From the NCBI GenBank assembly GCA_947494305.1, contig CANLUL010000003.1, positions 310,001 through 374,000 of the forward strand: a DNA stretch of 64,000 nt. The letters are read 5' to 3'. The position numbers and the translations under genes are program-made. The notes beneath the pieces were generated by a model. It had not been told where the DNA came from, made no database searches, and worked only from the letters and a program-made list of their open reading frames with translations. This document shows, in pieces, positions 45,471-55,599 of this stretch (positions are counted from its first letter, which is position 1; the number at the start of each line of letters is the position of its first letter). Source of the DNA: an uncultured Sphingomonadaceae bacterium. Lineage in GTDB: Bacteria > Pseudomonadota > Alphaproteobacteria > Sphingomonadales > Sphingomonadaceae.

Positions 45471-46670
45471 TTAAATTGCTCCGACGGCCTTGCCTGCCGC
45501 CTCAAACATGCCCAAGATTTGATCGACTTGCTCGCTGGTGTGTTCCGCGCACAATGAACAGCGCAGTAAGGTCATATTGGCGGGTGTCGCTGGCGGCCGC
45601 GCCAAATTCACATAAAGCCCTTCTTCTAGCAAGGCCTGCCACATCATTGCACCGCGCTCCATATCGGGCATGATCACAGCAATAATCGCGCTTTGTGCTT
45701 CGGGTGTACCTATTTCAAAGCCCAGATCGCGAAGACCCTGGTGCAGCTTCTTACTGTTCTCCCAAAGATGCGCGCGTTTATTGCCGCTATGCATCAGTTT
45801 GCGGATACTGGTTGCCGCCGTCGCAACAACGCTGGGTGGCAGAGAAGCGGTGAATACATAGGGACGACAAGCCAGCCGTAGAATTTCAAATTTCGGGTGG
45901 TTGGAAACACAAAATCCGCCGACCGTTCCGACGGATTTACTGAATGTACCGATGATGAAATCAACATCGTCAATCACGCCCTGTGCCTCGACCACACCGC
46001 GGCCATTGTCCCCGATGAAGCCCATACTATGCGCTTCATCAACCAGAGTCATCGCGCCATTTTCTTTGCAGATTCGGATCATTTCCTTGAGCGGCGCTAC
46101 ATCACCAAGCATGGAATAGACGCCCTCAAGAACAACGAGTTTTCCGGCATCTTCAGGTAAGCGTTTTAGGCGCTTTTCTAACGCTTCGACATCGTTATGA
46201 CGAAAAGCAACAATTTCGGCATTGCCCATCGCGCAGCCGTCATAAATTGAGGCATGGCTATCAATATCAAGAATGACATAATCCCCTTTGCCGGCGAGCG
46301 TAGAGATAATCCCCAGATTGGCTTGATAGCCGGTGGAAAAGACCATCGCGTGGTCCATGTCGTAAAATTCTTTAAGCGCTTCTTCGCATTCCTTGTGGCC
46401 TGAATAGGTGCCGTTAAGGACACGGCTGCCCGTCGTTCCGGAACCAAATTCTTCGAGCGCTCTAACGCCTGCCTCGCGAACATCATCATCAAAGGTCATG
46501 CCCATATAATTATATGTGCCGAGAAGGATCGTTTCCTTACCGTTGCATATAGCAACAGTTGGAGATTTCACCTCTTCCATCACCAGCGCATACGGGTCTT
46601 TAACGCCCGTTAAGAGAAGCGTCTCTCGCTCTTGGATCAGGGGATCAAATTTACTGAGTAAGTCGGTCAT
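45471..46670 (-). CDS. spt: Serine palmitoyltransferase
   Basis: 399-residue PLP enzyme (alpha-oxoamine synthase) that condenses serine and palmitoyl thioester to 3-ketosphinganine, the first step of sphingolipid synthesis. The Schiff-base Lys is in GTFSKSVGTVGGF, and VDEAHSMGFIGDNGRG and SGTTGSRVLNGTYSGH match the soluble Sphingomonas SPT. The TFSKSVGTVGG motif and the neighbouring ACP distinguish it from KBL and AONS enzymes. Start at 46670; the longer frame to 46778 is translated repeat sequence. Confidence 0.93.
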   Translation of the reverse strand: MTDLLSKFDPLIQERETLLLTGVKDPYALVMEEVKSPTVAICNGKETILLGTYNYMGMTFDDDVREAGVRALEEFGSGTTGSRVLNGTYSGHKECEEALKEFYDMDHAMVFSTGYQANLGIISTLAGKGDYVILDIDSHASIYDGCAMGNAEIVAFRHNDVEALEKRLKRLPEDAGKLVVLEGVYSMLGDVAPLKEMIRICKENGAMTLVDEAHSMGFIGDNGRGVVEAQGVIDDVDFIIGTFSKSVGTVGGFCVSNHPKFEILRLACRPYVFTASLPPSVVATAATSIRKLMHSGNKRAHLWENSKKLHQGLRDLGFEIGTPEAQSAIIAVIMPDMERGAMMWQALLEEGLYVNLARPPATPANMTLLRCSLCAEHTSEQVDQILGMFEAAGKAVGAI

Positions 46671-46684
46671 TTCTGTTATCCCAT

Positions 46685-46782
46685 CGTCATCCTGAACTTG
46701 TTTATCTCCGATGGCCTTAGGCTCAGGACCGCCATCGACTGGAGATGTTTTCATGAGATGCTGAAACAAGTTCAACATGACG
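46685..46782. repeat. Split hairpin repeat between acp and spt
   Basis: CGTCATCCTGAACTTGTTT (46685-46703) and GAAACAAGTTCAACATGACG (46763-46782) are inverted copies with two mismatches, separated by 59 bases. It belongs to the same family as 44636-44664. It fills the acp-spt gap, so some acp transcripts may end here, reducing spt expression. Confidence 0.7.
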
Positions 46783-46795
46783 AGTTTATGGTAGT

Positions 46796-47038
46796 TTAAT
46801 CATCCATCAATTTCGCAACGGCACTCGAAAGCTGCCCGATATTCTCTATCTCTGCTTGCATATTCATGGTGATGATGATGTCATATTCATCTTCAACTGC
46901 AGCAACAAAATCCATGACGGTCAGGCTATCCCATTCCAGATCACCCTGGAATGTGGTGTCTTCTTTCAGTTCTACACCTTTGTTATTAAACGGTCCGATC
47001 AGCTCACTGACCTTGGCCATAATTTCTTCGCGACTTGC
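46796..47038 (-). CDS. Acyl carrier protein of the sphingolipid pathway
   Basis: 80-residue ACP. The phosphopantetheine attachment Ser is in LEWDSLTVMDF (about residue 40), followed by the acidic AAVEDEYDIIIT helix. In sphingolipid-making alphaproteobacteria a dedicated ACP upstream of spt (AcpR) supplies the acyl donor. Start at ATG 47038. It is transcribed ahead of spt on the same strand and separated from it by the hairpin repeat. The donor role is inferred from context. Confidence 0.88.
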   Translation of the reverse strand, partial: ASREEIMAKVSELIGPFNNKGVELKEDTTFQGDLEWDSLTVMDFVAAVEDEYDIIITMNMQAEIENIGQLSSAVAKLMDD

Positions 47039-47178
47039 CATATTTTCTTCCCAAAAATTGCGTGCATTGACCTTTGCCAATGGATGCGCCCCATTGGCAA
47101 GTGAATAAGGCGGAAAAACGGCGTCAACTTGCTCAATTTGGCCGAATGTGCGAGATCATAGGGCATCAGGAGGCAAAT

Positions 47179-47712
47179 ATGGGTATTGAAAGCAATGCAC
47201 CCGCCGAAGAATGGCCAGCCGAAGTCATTCAATTATTGCGTACAACGCAGCAACATCACGTACAACTCAGCTTAATGGCCGATCACAAGGCAAATATGCT
47301 AATCGGGGCAACCTTTGTGGTATTCACGCTCGCAATTGGGCAAAGCCACGCCAGCAATTTCTCACTCCCGCTCCTGATACTGGCGATTTCCGCCTTTTGT
47401 GCGGCAGGGCTGGCTGCTTTGGCGGTAATGCCAGCAACAAAAATTCGACCTGGGGCTAACCCCAACATGTTGTTCTTCGGAGCATTTTCGAAGGTTTCCG
47501 AAGAAGAGTTTAAGGCCAAGTTACTGGCTGAAAACATGGGAAGTCAGGAACAGATCTATCGTACAATGATGCGCGATATCTATCAGATGGGTGTAGTGCT
47601 GGAGAAAAAGAAATACCGTTATCTGGGTTTCGCTTACCGGGTTTTTCTGATCGGGCTGTCACTGACATTTGCGACCTATTTGCTGGAACAATTTACCGGC
47701 CCGTTGATGTAG
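47179..47712 (+). CDS. PycTM/DUF5706 membrane protein (Pycsar-effector family)
   Basis: 177 residues. LLRTTQQHHVQLSLMADHKANMLI leads into the first of two membrane helices, then a cytoplasmic loop, and the conserved second part TMMRDIYQMGVVLEKKKYRYLGFAYRVFLIGL before a third helix. This is the PycTM (DUF5706) domain, known as the effector of Pycsar anti-phage systems, where cCMP or cUMP from a PycC cyclase triggers membrane damage. No cyclase lies nearby. AGGAGG six bases before ATG 47179 sets the start. Divergent from acp-spt, convergent with the CerR-like gene (five-base gap), so it is embedded in the sphingolipid locus and may have an envelope role. Confidence 0.8.
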   Translation: MGIESNAPAEEWPAEVIQLLRTTQQHHVQLSLMADHKANMLIGATFVVFTLAIGQSHASNFSLPLLILAISAFCAAGLAALAVMPATKIRPGANPNMLFFGAFSKVSEEEFKAKLLAENMGSQEQIYRTMMRDIYQMGVVLEKKKYRYLGFAYRVFLIGLSLTFATYLLEQFTGPLM

Positions 47713-47717
47713 AAAGA

Positions 47718-48650
47718 TTAGAGCCAATCATTCTGCCGGTACCAACGACCCGTTTTCAAAAGCCCCTTAAGCGTATCAATTTTTGGTTTCCAGATTTGCT
47801 CTGGCAACCGTTTCTTGGGATCAATGGACCAATCGTCATGACAAAAATAACTCACCCGGTCCTGCGTGAGCTTGGCACGATTGCGGCGGAAAAGTCGGTC
47901 CAGTTTTGCGCCAAAGCCTAATAGTGGTTTAGGTGTGCCTATGGGCTTGATCTGTTTGCCTAGAGCTGCCCCTATGGCTTTGGCAAATTCGCTCTGTGTC
48001 CAAGGCTTTGCCGCGCCGTCATCAATTTCAAATATTTGCGTGGTTAAATCTTCATGTGCGGGAACTATCGCACCGATTGCGGCACAAAGATCATCGACAT
48101 GTATAACCGACAATTTTCCATCCGTATCAGGCGGTATGGGAACAAAGCCAAATTTCGCGGATTTGAATAGATCCAATGTGTCTTTATCGCCGGGACCATA
48201 AACCCAGGGGGGACGAACAATGGTCCAGTCGAGGCCGCTGGAGGCAATGATCTTTTCCGCCTTGGCTTTGGTTTCACCGTAAATCGATAGGTCGGGCTGG
48301 GTTGCGGCCAGCGATGATATATGGATGAAGCGCTGGACGCCTGATTGTTTTGAAGCCTCAATCATCGATAATGTGCCAGCAACATTTCCTGCTTCGAAAC
48401 TTTCTCGATCAGGGGCATTTACCACCCCGGCAATATGAACTGCAATTTGTGCGCCGTCGCATAATTGGTCGAGACTTTTCCGGTTATTCAGTGCGCCGCG
48501 CACCCAAGTTACATTCGGGCGATCGTCCTGTTTTGTACGAGTCAAAGCACGAACAAAAAAACCGTTCTTTACTGCCAAATCGAGAAAGCGGCTGCCCACA
48601 AACCCGGTGGCTCCAGTCAACGCGATAGTTTTCTGTTTAGCCCCCGTCAT
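47718..48650 (-). CDS. NAD-dependent epimerase/reductase, probable ceramide reductase (CerR-like)
   Basis: 310-residue extended SDR. The Rossmann glycine motif is ALTGATGFVGSRF, with HISSLAA then YGETKAKAE carrying the YxxxK pair, and VRPPWVYGPGD. Caulobacter CerR, from the same family and pathway, reduces the keto group of the sphingoid chain. Family plus the proximity to spt and acp make the assignment likely, though other NAD-dependent epimerase substrates are possible. Five bases downstream of proB, so expressed with obgE-proB. Confidence 0.78.
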   Translation of the reverse strand: MTGAKQKTIALTGATGFVGSRFLDLAVKNGFFVRALTRTKQDDRPNVTWVRGALNNRKSLDQLCDGAQIAVHIAGVVNAPDRESFEAGNVAGTLSMIEASKQSGVQRFIHISSLAATQPDLSIYGETKAKAEKIIASSGLDWTIVRPPWVYGPGDKDTLDLFKSAKFGFVPIPPDTDGKLSVIHVDDLCAAIGAIVPAHEDLTTQIFEIDDGAAKPWTQSEFAKAIGAALGKQIKPIGTPKPLLGFGAKLDRLFRRNRAKLTQDRVSYFCHDDWSIDPKKRLPEQIWKPKIDTLKGLLKTGRWYRQNDWL

Positions 48651-48655
48651 GCCGA

Positions 48656-50865
<2,210 letters not shown>

Positions 50866-50950
50866 CTAGGCTTTGCGTGACTGGAATTCCGGTGAAGCCC
50901 AAAAATGTGCTATAAAACGTCCAACCATTGCCCTGTCCGGAGATATTGTC

Positions 50951-51796
50951 ATGTCGTTAATTACTGATTTCGTTGCCGGCCGGACGCCACCAGACTTGTA
51001 TGAGGCGTATCTTGTCGAAGGATTGTTTACGCCATGGGCTGAGGTTTTGATTGATACTGTGAAACCAGCTGGCCAATGTCTCGATATCGCCTGCGGGACA
51101 GGCATAGTTTCAAGAAAACTGAGTGAATTGTCCCAAGTGACGGATGTTAAAGCAATTGATGTGGCTCCCCCGATGATTGACAAGGCGGTCGCGCTACAAA
51201 AGGCAAAGGACTGGGCTGCAAAGGTTGATTTTCAGGTGGCCAGCGCTTTGGAGCTTCCATTTGATGCGAGTTCGTTTGATGCTATCTTTTGCCAGCAGGG
51301 ATTACAATTTTTTCCGGACAAGCCTGCGGCCTTAAGGGAGGCCGCGCGGGTGCTGAAGTCCGATGGCGTCATGATATTCGGGGTTTGGACATCTGCCCAT
51401 GATGGTAATCCTGTTTTTGGCGCTTTTGAAAATATCATTGCTGAGCATCTGGGAGAGGACCTGATCCCTTTTGGCCCCTTTTCATTTGGAAAGCAGGAGA
51501 GTTTAAGGAATGTCGCAGAAGAGGCCGGTGTTAGGATTGAGAGCCTGGAGCGACATGAACTCATCGCATCACTGCCGGATGTTCGCACATTGGTCCTGTT
51601 TGACATGCTGTTTCTTGGTCGCCCGGCCCCTGATGGGTCTTTGCAGCCGGTTGTTGACCCCCAAGATCCTGACGGCGATGCAATTATCGAACAAATCATC
51701 GATCAGTTGTCACAAGAGACGGCCTCCTATCTGGGAACATATGGAAGCCTGAAAGCCCCGACCACAGCGCTCATCATGGTTGCGCGGAAAATCTAG
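50951..51796 (+). CDS. SAM-dependent methyltransferase (class I)
   Basis: 281-residue methyltransferase of the Methyltransf_11/UbiE-like kind: motif I LDIACGTGIVSR, FDAIFCQQGLQFFPDKPAALREAARVLK as the signature after it, then SDGVMIFGVW. Start ATG 50951 is preceded by CGGAGA. Substrate unknown. Divergent from obgE, convergent with the DUF2461 gene, so it is an isolated unit. Confidence 0.85.
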   Translation: MSLITDFVAGRTPPDLYEAYLVEGLFTPWAEVLIDTVKPAGQCLDIACGTGIVSRKLSELSQVTDVKAIDVAPPMIDKAVALQKAKDWAAKVDFQVASALELPFDASSFDAIFCQQGLQFFPDKPAALREAARVLKSDGVMIFGVWTSAHDGNPVFGAFENIIAEHLGEDLIPFGPFSFGKQESLRNVAEEAGVRIESLERHELIASLPDVRTLVLFDMLFLGRPAPDGSLQPVVDPQDPDGDAIIEQIIDQLSQETASYLGTYGSLKAPTTALIMVARKI

Positions 51797-51797
51797 T

Positions 51798-52454
51798 TCA
51801 GAAGTTCACGCCTAATGAGGTCGCTATAAAACCCATTAGAGGGGCGACCTTTTCAAATTGCTTCTCAACGGCACTTTCAAAATCGTTTGACGTCGCAAGT
51901 GCTTCATCTGCATCCTGGAAGCTGAAAAAACTTTTCCGGCGCAGATCTTCAATCAGAGGATGCTCTGGATCAAACCCCTTTGGTGCACGAACCAGTTGAT
52001 CACCGCGCAATTCCAGAGCCATTGTTGCTTTTTCCCATTCATTCGGTTTGTCGACTATGCGTTGGCGAATGGACCGGAGTGCGTCGCCTTCTGGGCCCCA
52101 GACCCCACCGCCGAAAAACACTTCACCGGGGGCGAGATGCACATAGAATCCGGGTGCATGTGCGTCTTTGCCTGCTTCGTGCCGGAACTGGCAACCGACT
52201 TGAGTTTTGTACGGGCTTTTGTCTTTCGAGAAGCGGGTGTCGCGATAGATCCGGAAACGACTGCCACCATTGGGTCGCGGATCGACAATGATATGCGGAC
52301 TGATCTTTGCAACCCGCGGTGCCATATTTTCAATAAATTCCGTCACAGGATCAACAACCTCGGATTCGTACCGGGCCTTTTGTGATTTGAACCAATCCCG
52401 ATTGTTGTTGTCTTTCAGTTCACGCAAAAAATCAAATAGGGCATTGGTTATCAT
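51798..52454 (-). CDS. DUF2461 (TIGR02453) family protein
   Basis: 218-residue cytoplasmic protein: ALFDFLRELKDNNNRDWFKSQKARYE, FRIYRDTRFSKDKSPYKTQVG and GFYVHLAPGEVFFGGGVW are the family blocks. The function is not known. It is divergent from the ArsR-type gene with 100 bases between; the ArsR protein might control both. Confidence 0.92.
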   Translation of the reverse strand: MITNALFDFLRELKDNNNRDWFKSQKARYESEVVDPVTEFIENMAPRVAKISPHIIVDPRPNGGSRFRIYRDTRFSKDKSPYKTQVGCQFRHEAGKDAHAPGFYVHLAPGEVFFGGGVWGPEGDALRSIRQRIVDKPNEWEKATMALELRGDQLVRAPKGFDPEHPLIEDLRRKSFFSFQDADEALATSNDFESAVEKQFEKVAPLMGFIATSLGVNF

Positions 52455-52507
52455 GGTGAGCTCCTCTTTTTTCTTTAGGTAACAATCAAAACATATTGAC
52501 TCAAGTA

Positions 52508-52527
52508 ATTTAACAAAATAGTTAAAT
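52508..52527. promoter_or_regulatory. Candidate ArsR-type operator
   Basis: ATTTAAC-AAAATA-GTTAAAT, a perfect inverted repeat with seven-base arms in the 100-base divergent gap, 28 bases before the ArsR start codon and shortly after a TTGACT that could be a -35 box (52496-52501). A further GTTAAT half-site follows at about 52537. AT-rich symmetrical elements of this size fit ArsR dimers. Confidence 0.4.
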
Positions 52528-52554
52528 AACGAATCAGTTAATAAATAGGCGACA

Positions 52555-52893
52555 ATGAACCAACTTACACCGATTTTTGCAGCGCTTGGTGATCCGACAC
52601 GTTTTGCGATAGTGGATCGATTGCTGAAAGAAGGCGAATTGAGCGCCGGAGATATTGCGCAAACTGCGCCAATTTCTCCACCCGCATTCTCGCGCCATTT
52701 GAAGCTATTGCGGGAAGTAGGATTGGTGGAACAACGGTCCGAAAAACAAAAGCGTATCTATTCTATTCGCCCCGAAGCGGTTCGCGAAATCTCGATTTGG
52801 GTGATGGATTACCGAAAATTCTGGGAAGCAAGTTTGGATCGACTGGGTGAACTGGTGGATGAGGATAATCAACGAAAGAGAGGGGAGCTTTGA
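52555..52893 (+). CDS. ArsR-type transcriptional regulator without metal site
   Basis: 112-residue winged-helix repressor. LTPIFAALGDPTRFAIVDRLL, SAGDIAQTAPISPPAFSRHLKLLREVGLVEQR is the span of the HTH (helix 3 contains PPAFSRHLKLL). The metal-binding ELCVCDL motif of ArsR is missing, and the protein has no Cys, so it is a metal-independent member as seen next to SRPBCC and YciI-like genes. Its stop overlaps the next ATG (TGATG), showing coupled translation. Confidence 0.88.
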   Translation: MNQLTPIFAALGDPTRFAIVDRLLKEGELSAGDIAQTAPISPPAFSRHLKLLREVGLVEQRSEKQKRIYSIRPEAVREISIWVMDYRKFWEASLDRLGELVDEDNQRKRGEL

Positions 52894-53327
52894 TGCGCGA
52901 TCTGGTGATAGAAAGACATTACAACACGGATGCGGAAACGCTGTTCGCTTTCCTTACAGAAGAAGAACATATACCAAAATGGTGGTGTCCCGAAGGTGTT
53001 TCGGTCGTGAAAGAAACCATGGTTTTCGATCAGCAAGGTCCCTGGACCGTAACCATGCGCGGCGATGACACCGGAGAGCTACACAAAGTCTCGGGAAAAA
53101 TCGTAGAATATAATCCGCCCCATCGACTTCGTTACACATGGGGATGGCATGATGATGACAACGATGCGCGAGGTCATGAAAGCGAAGTCAGTTTTGACAT
53201 CAAACCCGATGGCGATGGCGTAAAACTGACGATGCGGCATATCGGGCTAGAGAGTGAAGAAAGCCTTGAGAATCATCGCAGTGGTTGGGAGTCGACCATG
53301 ACCAAACTCGACCGAATATTTGCCTGA
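52893..53327 (+). CDS. SRPBCC/AHSA1 domain protein
   Basis: 144-residue START/AHSA1-like protein with a helix-grip fold forming a hydrophobic pocket. VIERHYNTDAETLFAFLTEEEHIPKWWCPEG is the typical opening, followed by NPPHRLRYTWGW and GVKLTMRHIGL. ArsR-AHSA1 pairs are frequent; the ArsR partner might respond to the ligand bound here. Ligand unknown. AGGGGAG upstream supports ATG 52893. Confidence 0.87.
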   Translation: MRDLVIERHYNTDAETLFAFLTEEEHIPKWWCPEGVSVVKETMVFDQQGPWTVTMRGDDTGELHKVSGKIVEYNPPHRLRYTWGWHDDDNDARGHESEVSFDIKPDGDGVKLTMRHIGLESEESLENHRSGWESTMTKLDRIFA

Positions 53328-53354
53328 ATAGAATCACAATCAAGGAGAGAGAAT

Positions 53355-53666
53355 ATGCCAAAATTTGTTTTTGCCTATCATGGAGGATCTATGCCGGAAA
53401 CACCGGAAGAAGGTGCGAAGGAAATGGAACGCTGGCAATCCTGGCTCGGCGCGATGGGGGATGATGCGGTGGATTTCGGAAACCCGGTTGGACCATCGAA
53501 AACGGTATCAGCTGACGGTGTTGCCGATGATGGCGGTGCAAATCCCTTGACCGGCTATTCACTGGTCAATGCACCGGACATCGATACCGCGATTGAGATG
53601 GCAAAAGGATGTCCAGCATTGCAAAGTGGCGGTTCAGTCGAGGTCGCCGAAGCGATGGATATGTAG
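53355..53666 (+). CDS. YciI-like (YCII-related) protein
   Basis: 103-residue YCII-related domain (DGPF type). FVFAYHGGSMPETPEEGAKEMERW and the GYSLVNAPDIDTAIEMAKGCP strand-helix are the family pattern. Members are often coupled with sigma factors or ArsR regulators; biochemical function unknown. Starts 28 bases after the AHSA1 gene with AAGGAGAG, and the DUF899 gene starts on the base following its stop. Confidence 0.87.
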   Translation: MPKFVFAYHGGSMPETPEEGAKEMERWQSWLGAMGDDAVDFGNPVGPSKTVSADGVADDGGANPLTGYSLVNAPDIDTAIEMAKGCPALQSGGSVEVAEAMDM

Positions 53667-54362
53667 ATGCCGGACATCGTTTCCGAAAAAGAATGGCTGG
53701 TCGCGCGACTATCGCTGATTGAAAAAGAAAAACAGCTGACTCGTTTGCGGGACGAGGTGACCGCGGCCCGTCAAAATCTACCGCAGGTATTGGTCGAAAA
53801 AAACTATCTGTTTAACGGCGAGAGCGGGCCAGTATTGCTATCCGATCTGTTTGGCGATCACAGCCAGTTAATTGTCCAGCACTTCATGTTCGGCCCGGAT
53901 TGGGAAGAGGGTTGCCCCAGTTGCTCCTTCTGGGTCGACGGGATCAATGGAACGCTCGGTCACCTTGCTGCTCGTGATACGGCCTATGTCGCTGTCTCAC
54001 GGGCACCGATCGATAAACTGCTTTCTTATCGAAAGCGAATGGATTGGACGATTCCGTGGGTTTCATCGCTGGACAATGATTTCAACTTTGATTTTGGCGT
54101 TTCCTTCACATCGGAACGGATTGATGGCGGCGATGCGAAATACAATTTTGGACTCAGCAATCACCCACCCGGCGAAGCTCCGGGATTCTCGGTTTTTGTC
54201 AAAGATCGGGATGGACGAATTTTTCGTAGCTACTCAACATACGCCCGTGGGCTGGACCCGATGAATCCGGTTTATCAATATCTCGATCTTACGCCAAAAG
54301 GTCGGAACGAGAATGACCTGCCCTTCACAATGGCATGGGTAAAGCGGCACGATCAATATTGA
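53667..54362 (+). CDS. DUF899 thioredoxin-like protein
   Basis: 231-residue thioredoxin-like protein of the DUF899 family. The redox-like Cys pair is in GCPSCSFW (CxxC), preceded by LIVQHFMFGPDWEE. Another conserved block is APIDKLLSYRKRMDWTIPW, and GFSVFVKDRDGRIFRSYSTY follows near the C-terminus. Role not established. ATG 53667 is directly after the YciI stop, consistent with co-translation. Confidence 0.9.
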   Translation: MPDIVSEKEWLVARLSLIEKEKQLTRLRDEVTAARQNLPQVLVEKNYLFNGESGPVLLSDLFGDHSQLIVQHFMFGPDWEEGCPSCSFWVDGINGTLGHLAARDTAYVAVSRAPIDKLLSYRKRMDWTIPWVSSLDNDFNFDFGVSFTSERIDGGDAKYNFGLSNHPPGEAPGFSVFVKDRDGRIFRSYSTYARGLDPMNPVYQYLDLTPKGRNENDLPFTMAWVKRHDQY

Positions 54363-54413
54363 TCTGTACAAAAGCAACTTGCCTTTGCCACTGAAATAAC
54401 GAACAATCCGGAT

Positions 54414-55595
54414 ATGTCGGATGATATTGAGGCTATCGGCGCTGCAGTGGAGGGCGGACTGATCGCGAAAGCGATGGATGACGAGGGTAAGCTCGTCCGT
54501 GCTGAGGGCGAAGTTTCCGGAAATTGCCTGAATTGCGAAACTCCAGTCGTAGGGAGATATTGCAGCAATTGTGGACAACCGCTGCATGTGCATCGTTCGA
54601 TTGGAGCGCTTTGGCACGACATATTGCATGGCGTGTTGCACTTTGAAGGCAAGTTCTGGCGGACGCTGCCCTTACTGGCTTGGAAACCAGGAGACTTGAC
54701 CCGGCGATATATTCATGGCGAACGGGCTCAATTCATCTCGCCAATGGCGCTGTTTCTGTTCTCGATATTCATGATGTTTGCCGTGTTTTCCTTCATGGGC
54801 AGCCCATTTTCTACAGAAGCTGCGGAGACTGCTGATATCGATGTTTCCGTGGTTGTTGCTGATCGGGCGGCGCGGCTGGACAAGCTAATTCCCGAAAAAA
54901 CTGCGCAGCTTGAAGGCATGGAGGGATCAGAACGCGACAAACTGGAGGCAGAAATACTGGATCTGAAAAAGATGCGGAATTTGGTTGCCAATTTGGCGGG
55001 CGAGGAATCGCCTTTCCCGGATATCAAACTGCGTGACGGTGATACGTCTGGGATGAACTATACCGAAGAGGAACTGGACAAGATTGAAGCGGGATTTGAA
55101 GATTTCGCCGAGGGAAAAATACTGACCGAAGACAGTTTTATTAGCACTGGATCAAAAGAAACTGACAAATTTCTGCGTGATACCGTGGAAAGGGTTGTCT
55201 CCAATCCAGATCTTTTGCTCTATAAATTACAGGCCAATGGCTATAAGTTTGCATGGTTACTGATCCCGATTTCTGTACCGTTTGTTTGGTTGGTGATGAT
55301 CGGCAGGCGCGGATTTCACTTCTATGACCACGCCGTTTTTGCGACCTACTCTATAGCTTTTATGTCGCTGTTGTTCATCACTTGCGCGGTATTGGCGGCC
55401 TTAGGCGTTTCCGAAGCGATATGGGGGGTATTGCTGGTGTTCTATCCGCCCATTCATATGTATCGCCAATTGCGCCATGCATATTCGCTATCGCGACCCG
55501 AAGCTGTTGTTCGTGTCATATTTCTTTTCTTTTTCACGTTTATCAGCATCCTGATTTTCTTTCTCATTCTATTGGCGCTCGGCGTCCTGGGGTAG
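54414..55595 (+). CDS. DUF3667 membrane protein with zinc ribbon
   Basis: 393 residues. A zinc ribbon (CLNCETPVVGRYCSNCGQ, two CxxC) comes before HDILHGVLHFEGKFWRTLPLLAW, GDLTRRYIHGERAQFISPMALFLF, the DUF3667 signature. One membrane segment follows, a long periplasmic or cytoplasmic Glu/Lys-rich coiled coil (about 135-270), and four membrane segments to the end. Function unknown. phoD starts four bases after the stop. Confidence 0.85.
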   Translation: MSDDIEAIGAAVEGGLIAKAMDDEGKLVRAEGEVSGNCLNCETPVVGRYCSNCGQPLHVHRSIGALWHDILHGVLHFEGKFWRTLPLLAWKPGDLTRRYIHGERAQFISPMALFLFSIFMMFAVFSFMGSPFSTEAAETADIDVSVVVADRAARLDKLIPEKTAQLEGMEGSERDKLEAEILDLKKMRNLVANLAGEESPFPDIKLRDGDTSGMNYTEEELDKIEAGFEDFAEGKILTEDSFISTGSKETDKFLRDTVERVVSNPDLLLYKLQANGYKFAWLLIPISVPFVWLVMIGRRGFHFYDHAVFATYSIAFMSLLFITCAVLAALGVSEAIWGVLLVFYPPIHMYRQLRHAYSLSRPEAVVRVIFLFFFTFISILIFFLILLALGVLG

Positions 55596-55599
55596 TTGT

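Noticed and set aside
46671-46778. N-terminal extension of serine palmitoyltransferase by 36 codons
   Set aside because: The added residues translate the intergenic hairpin repeat and do not look like protein. ATG 46670 begins the real family sequence.
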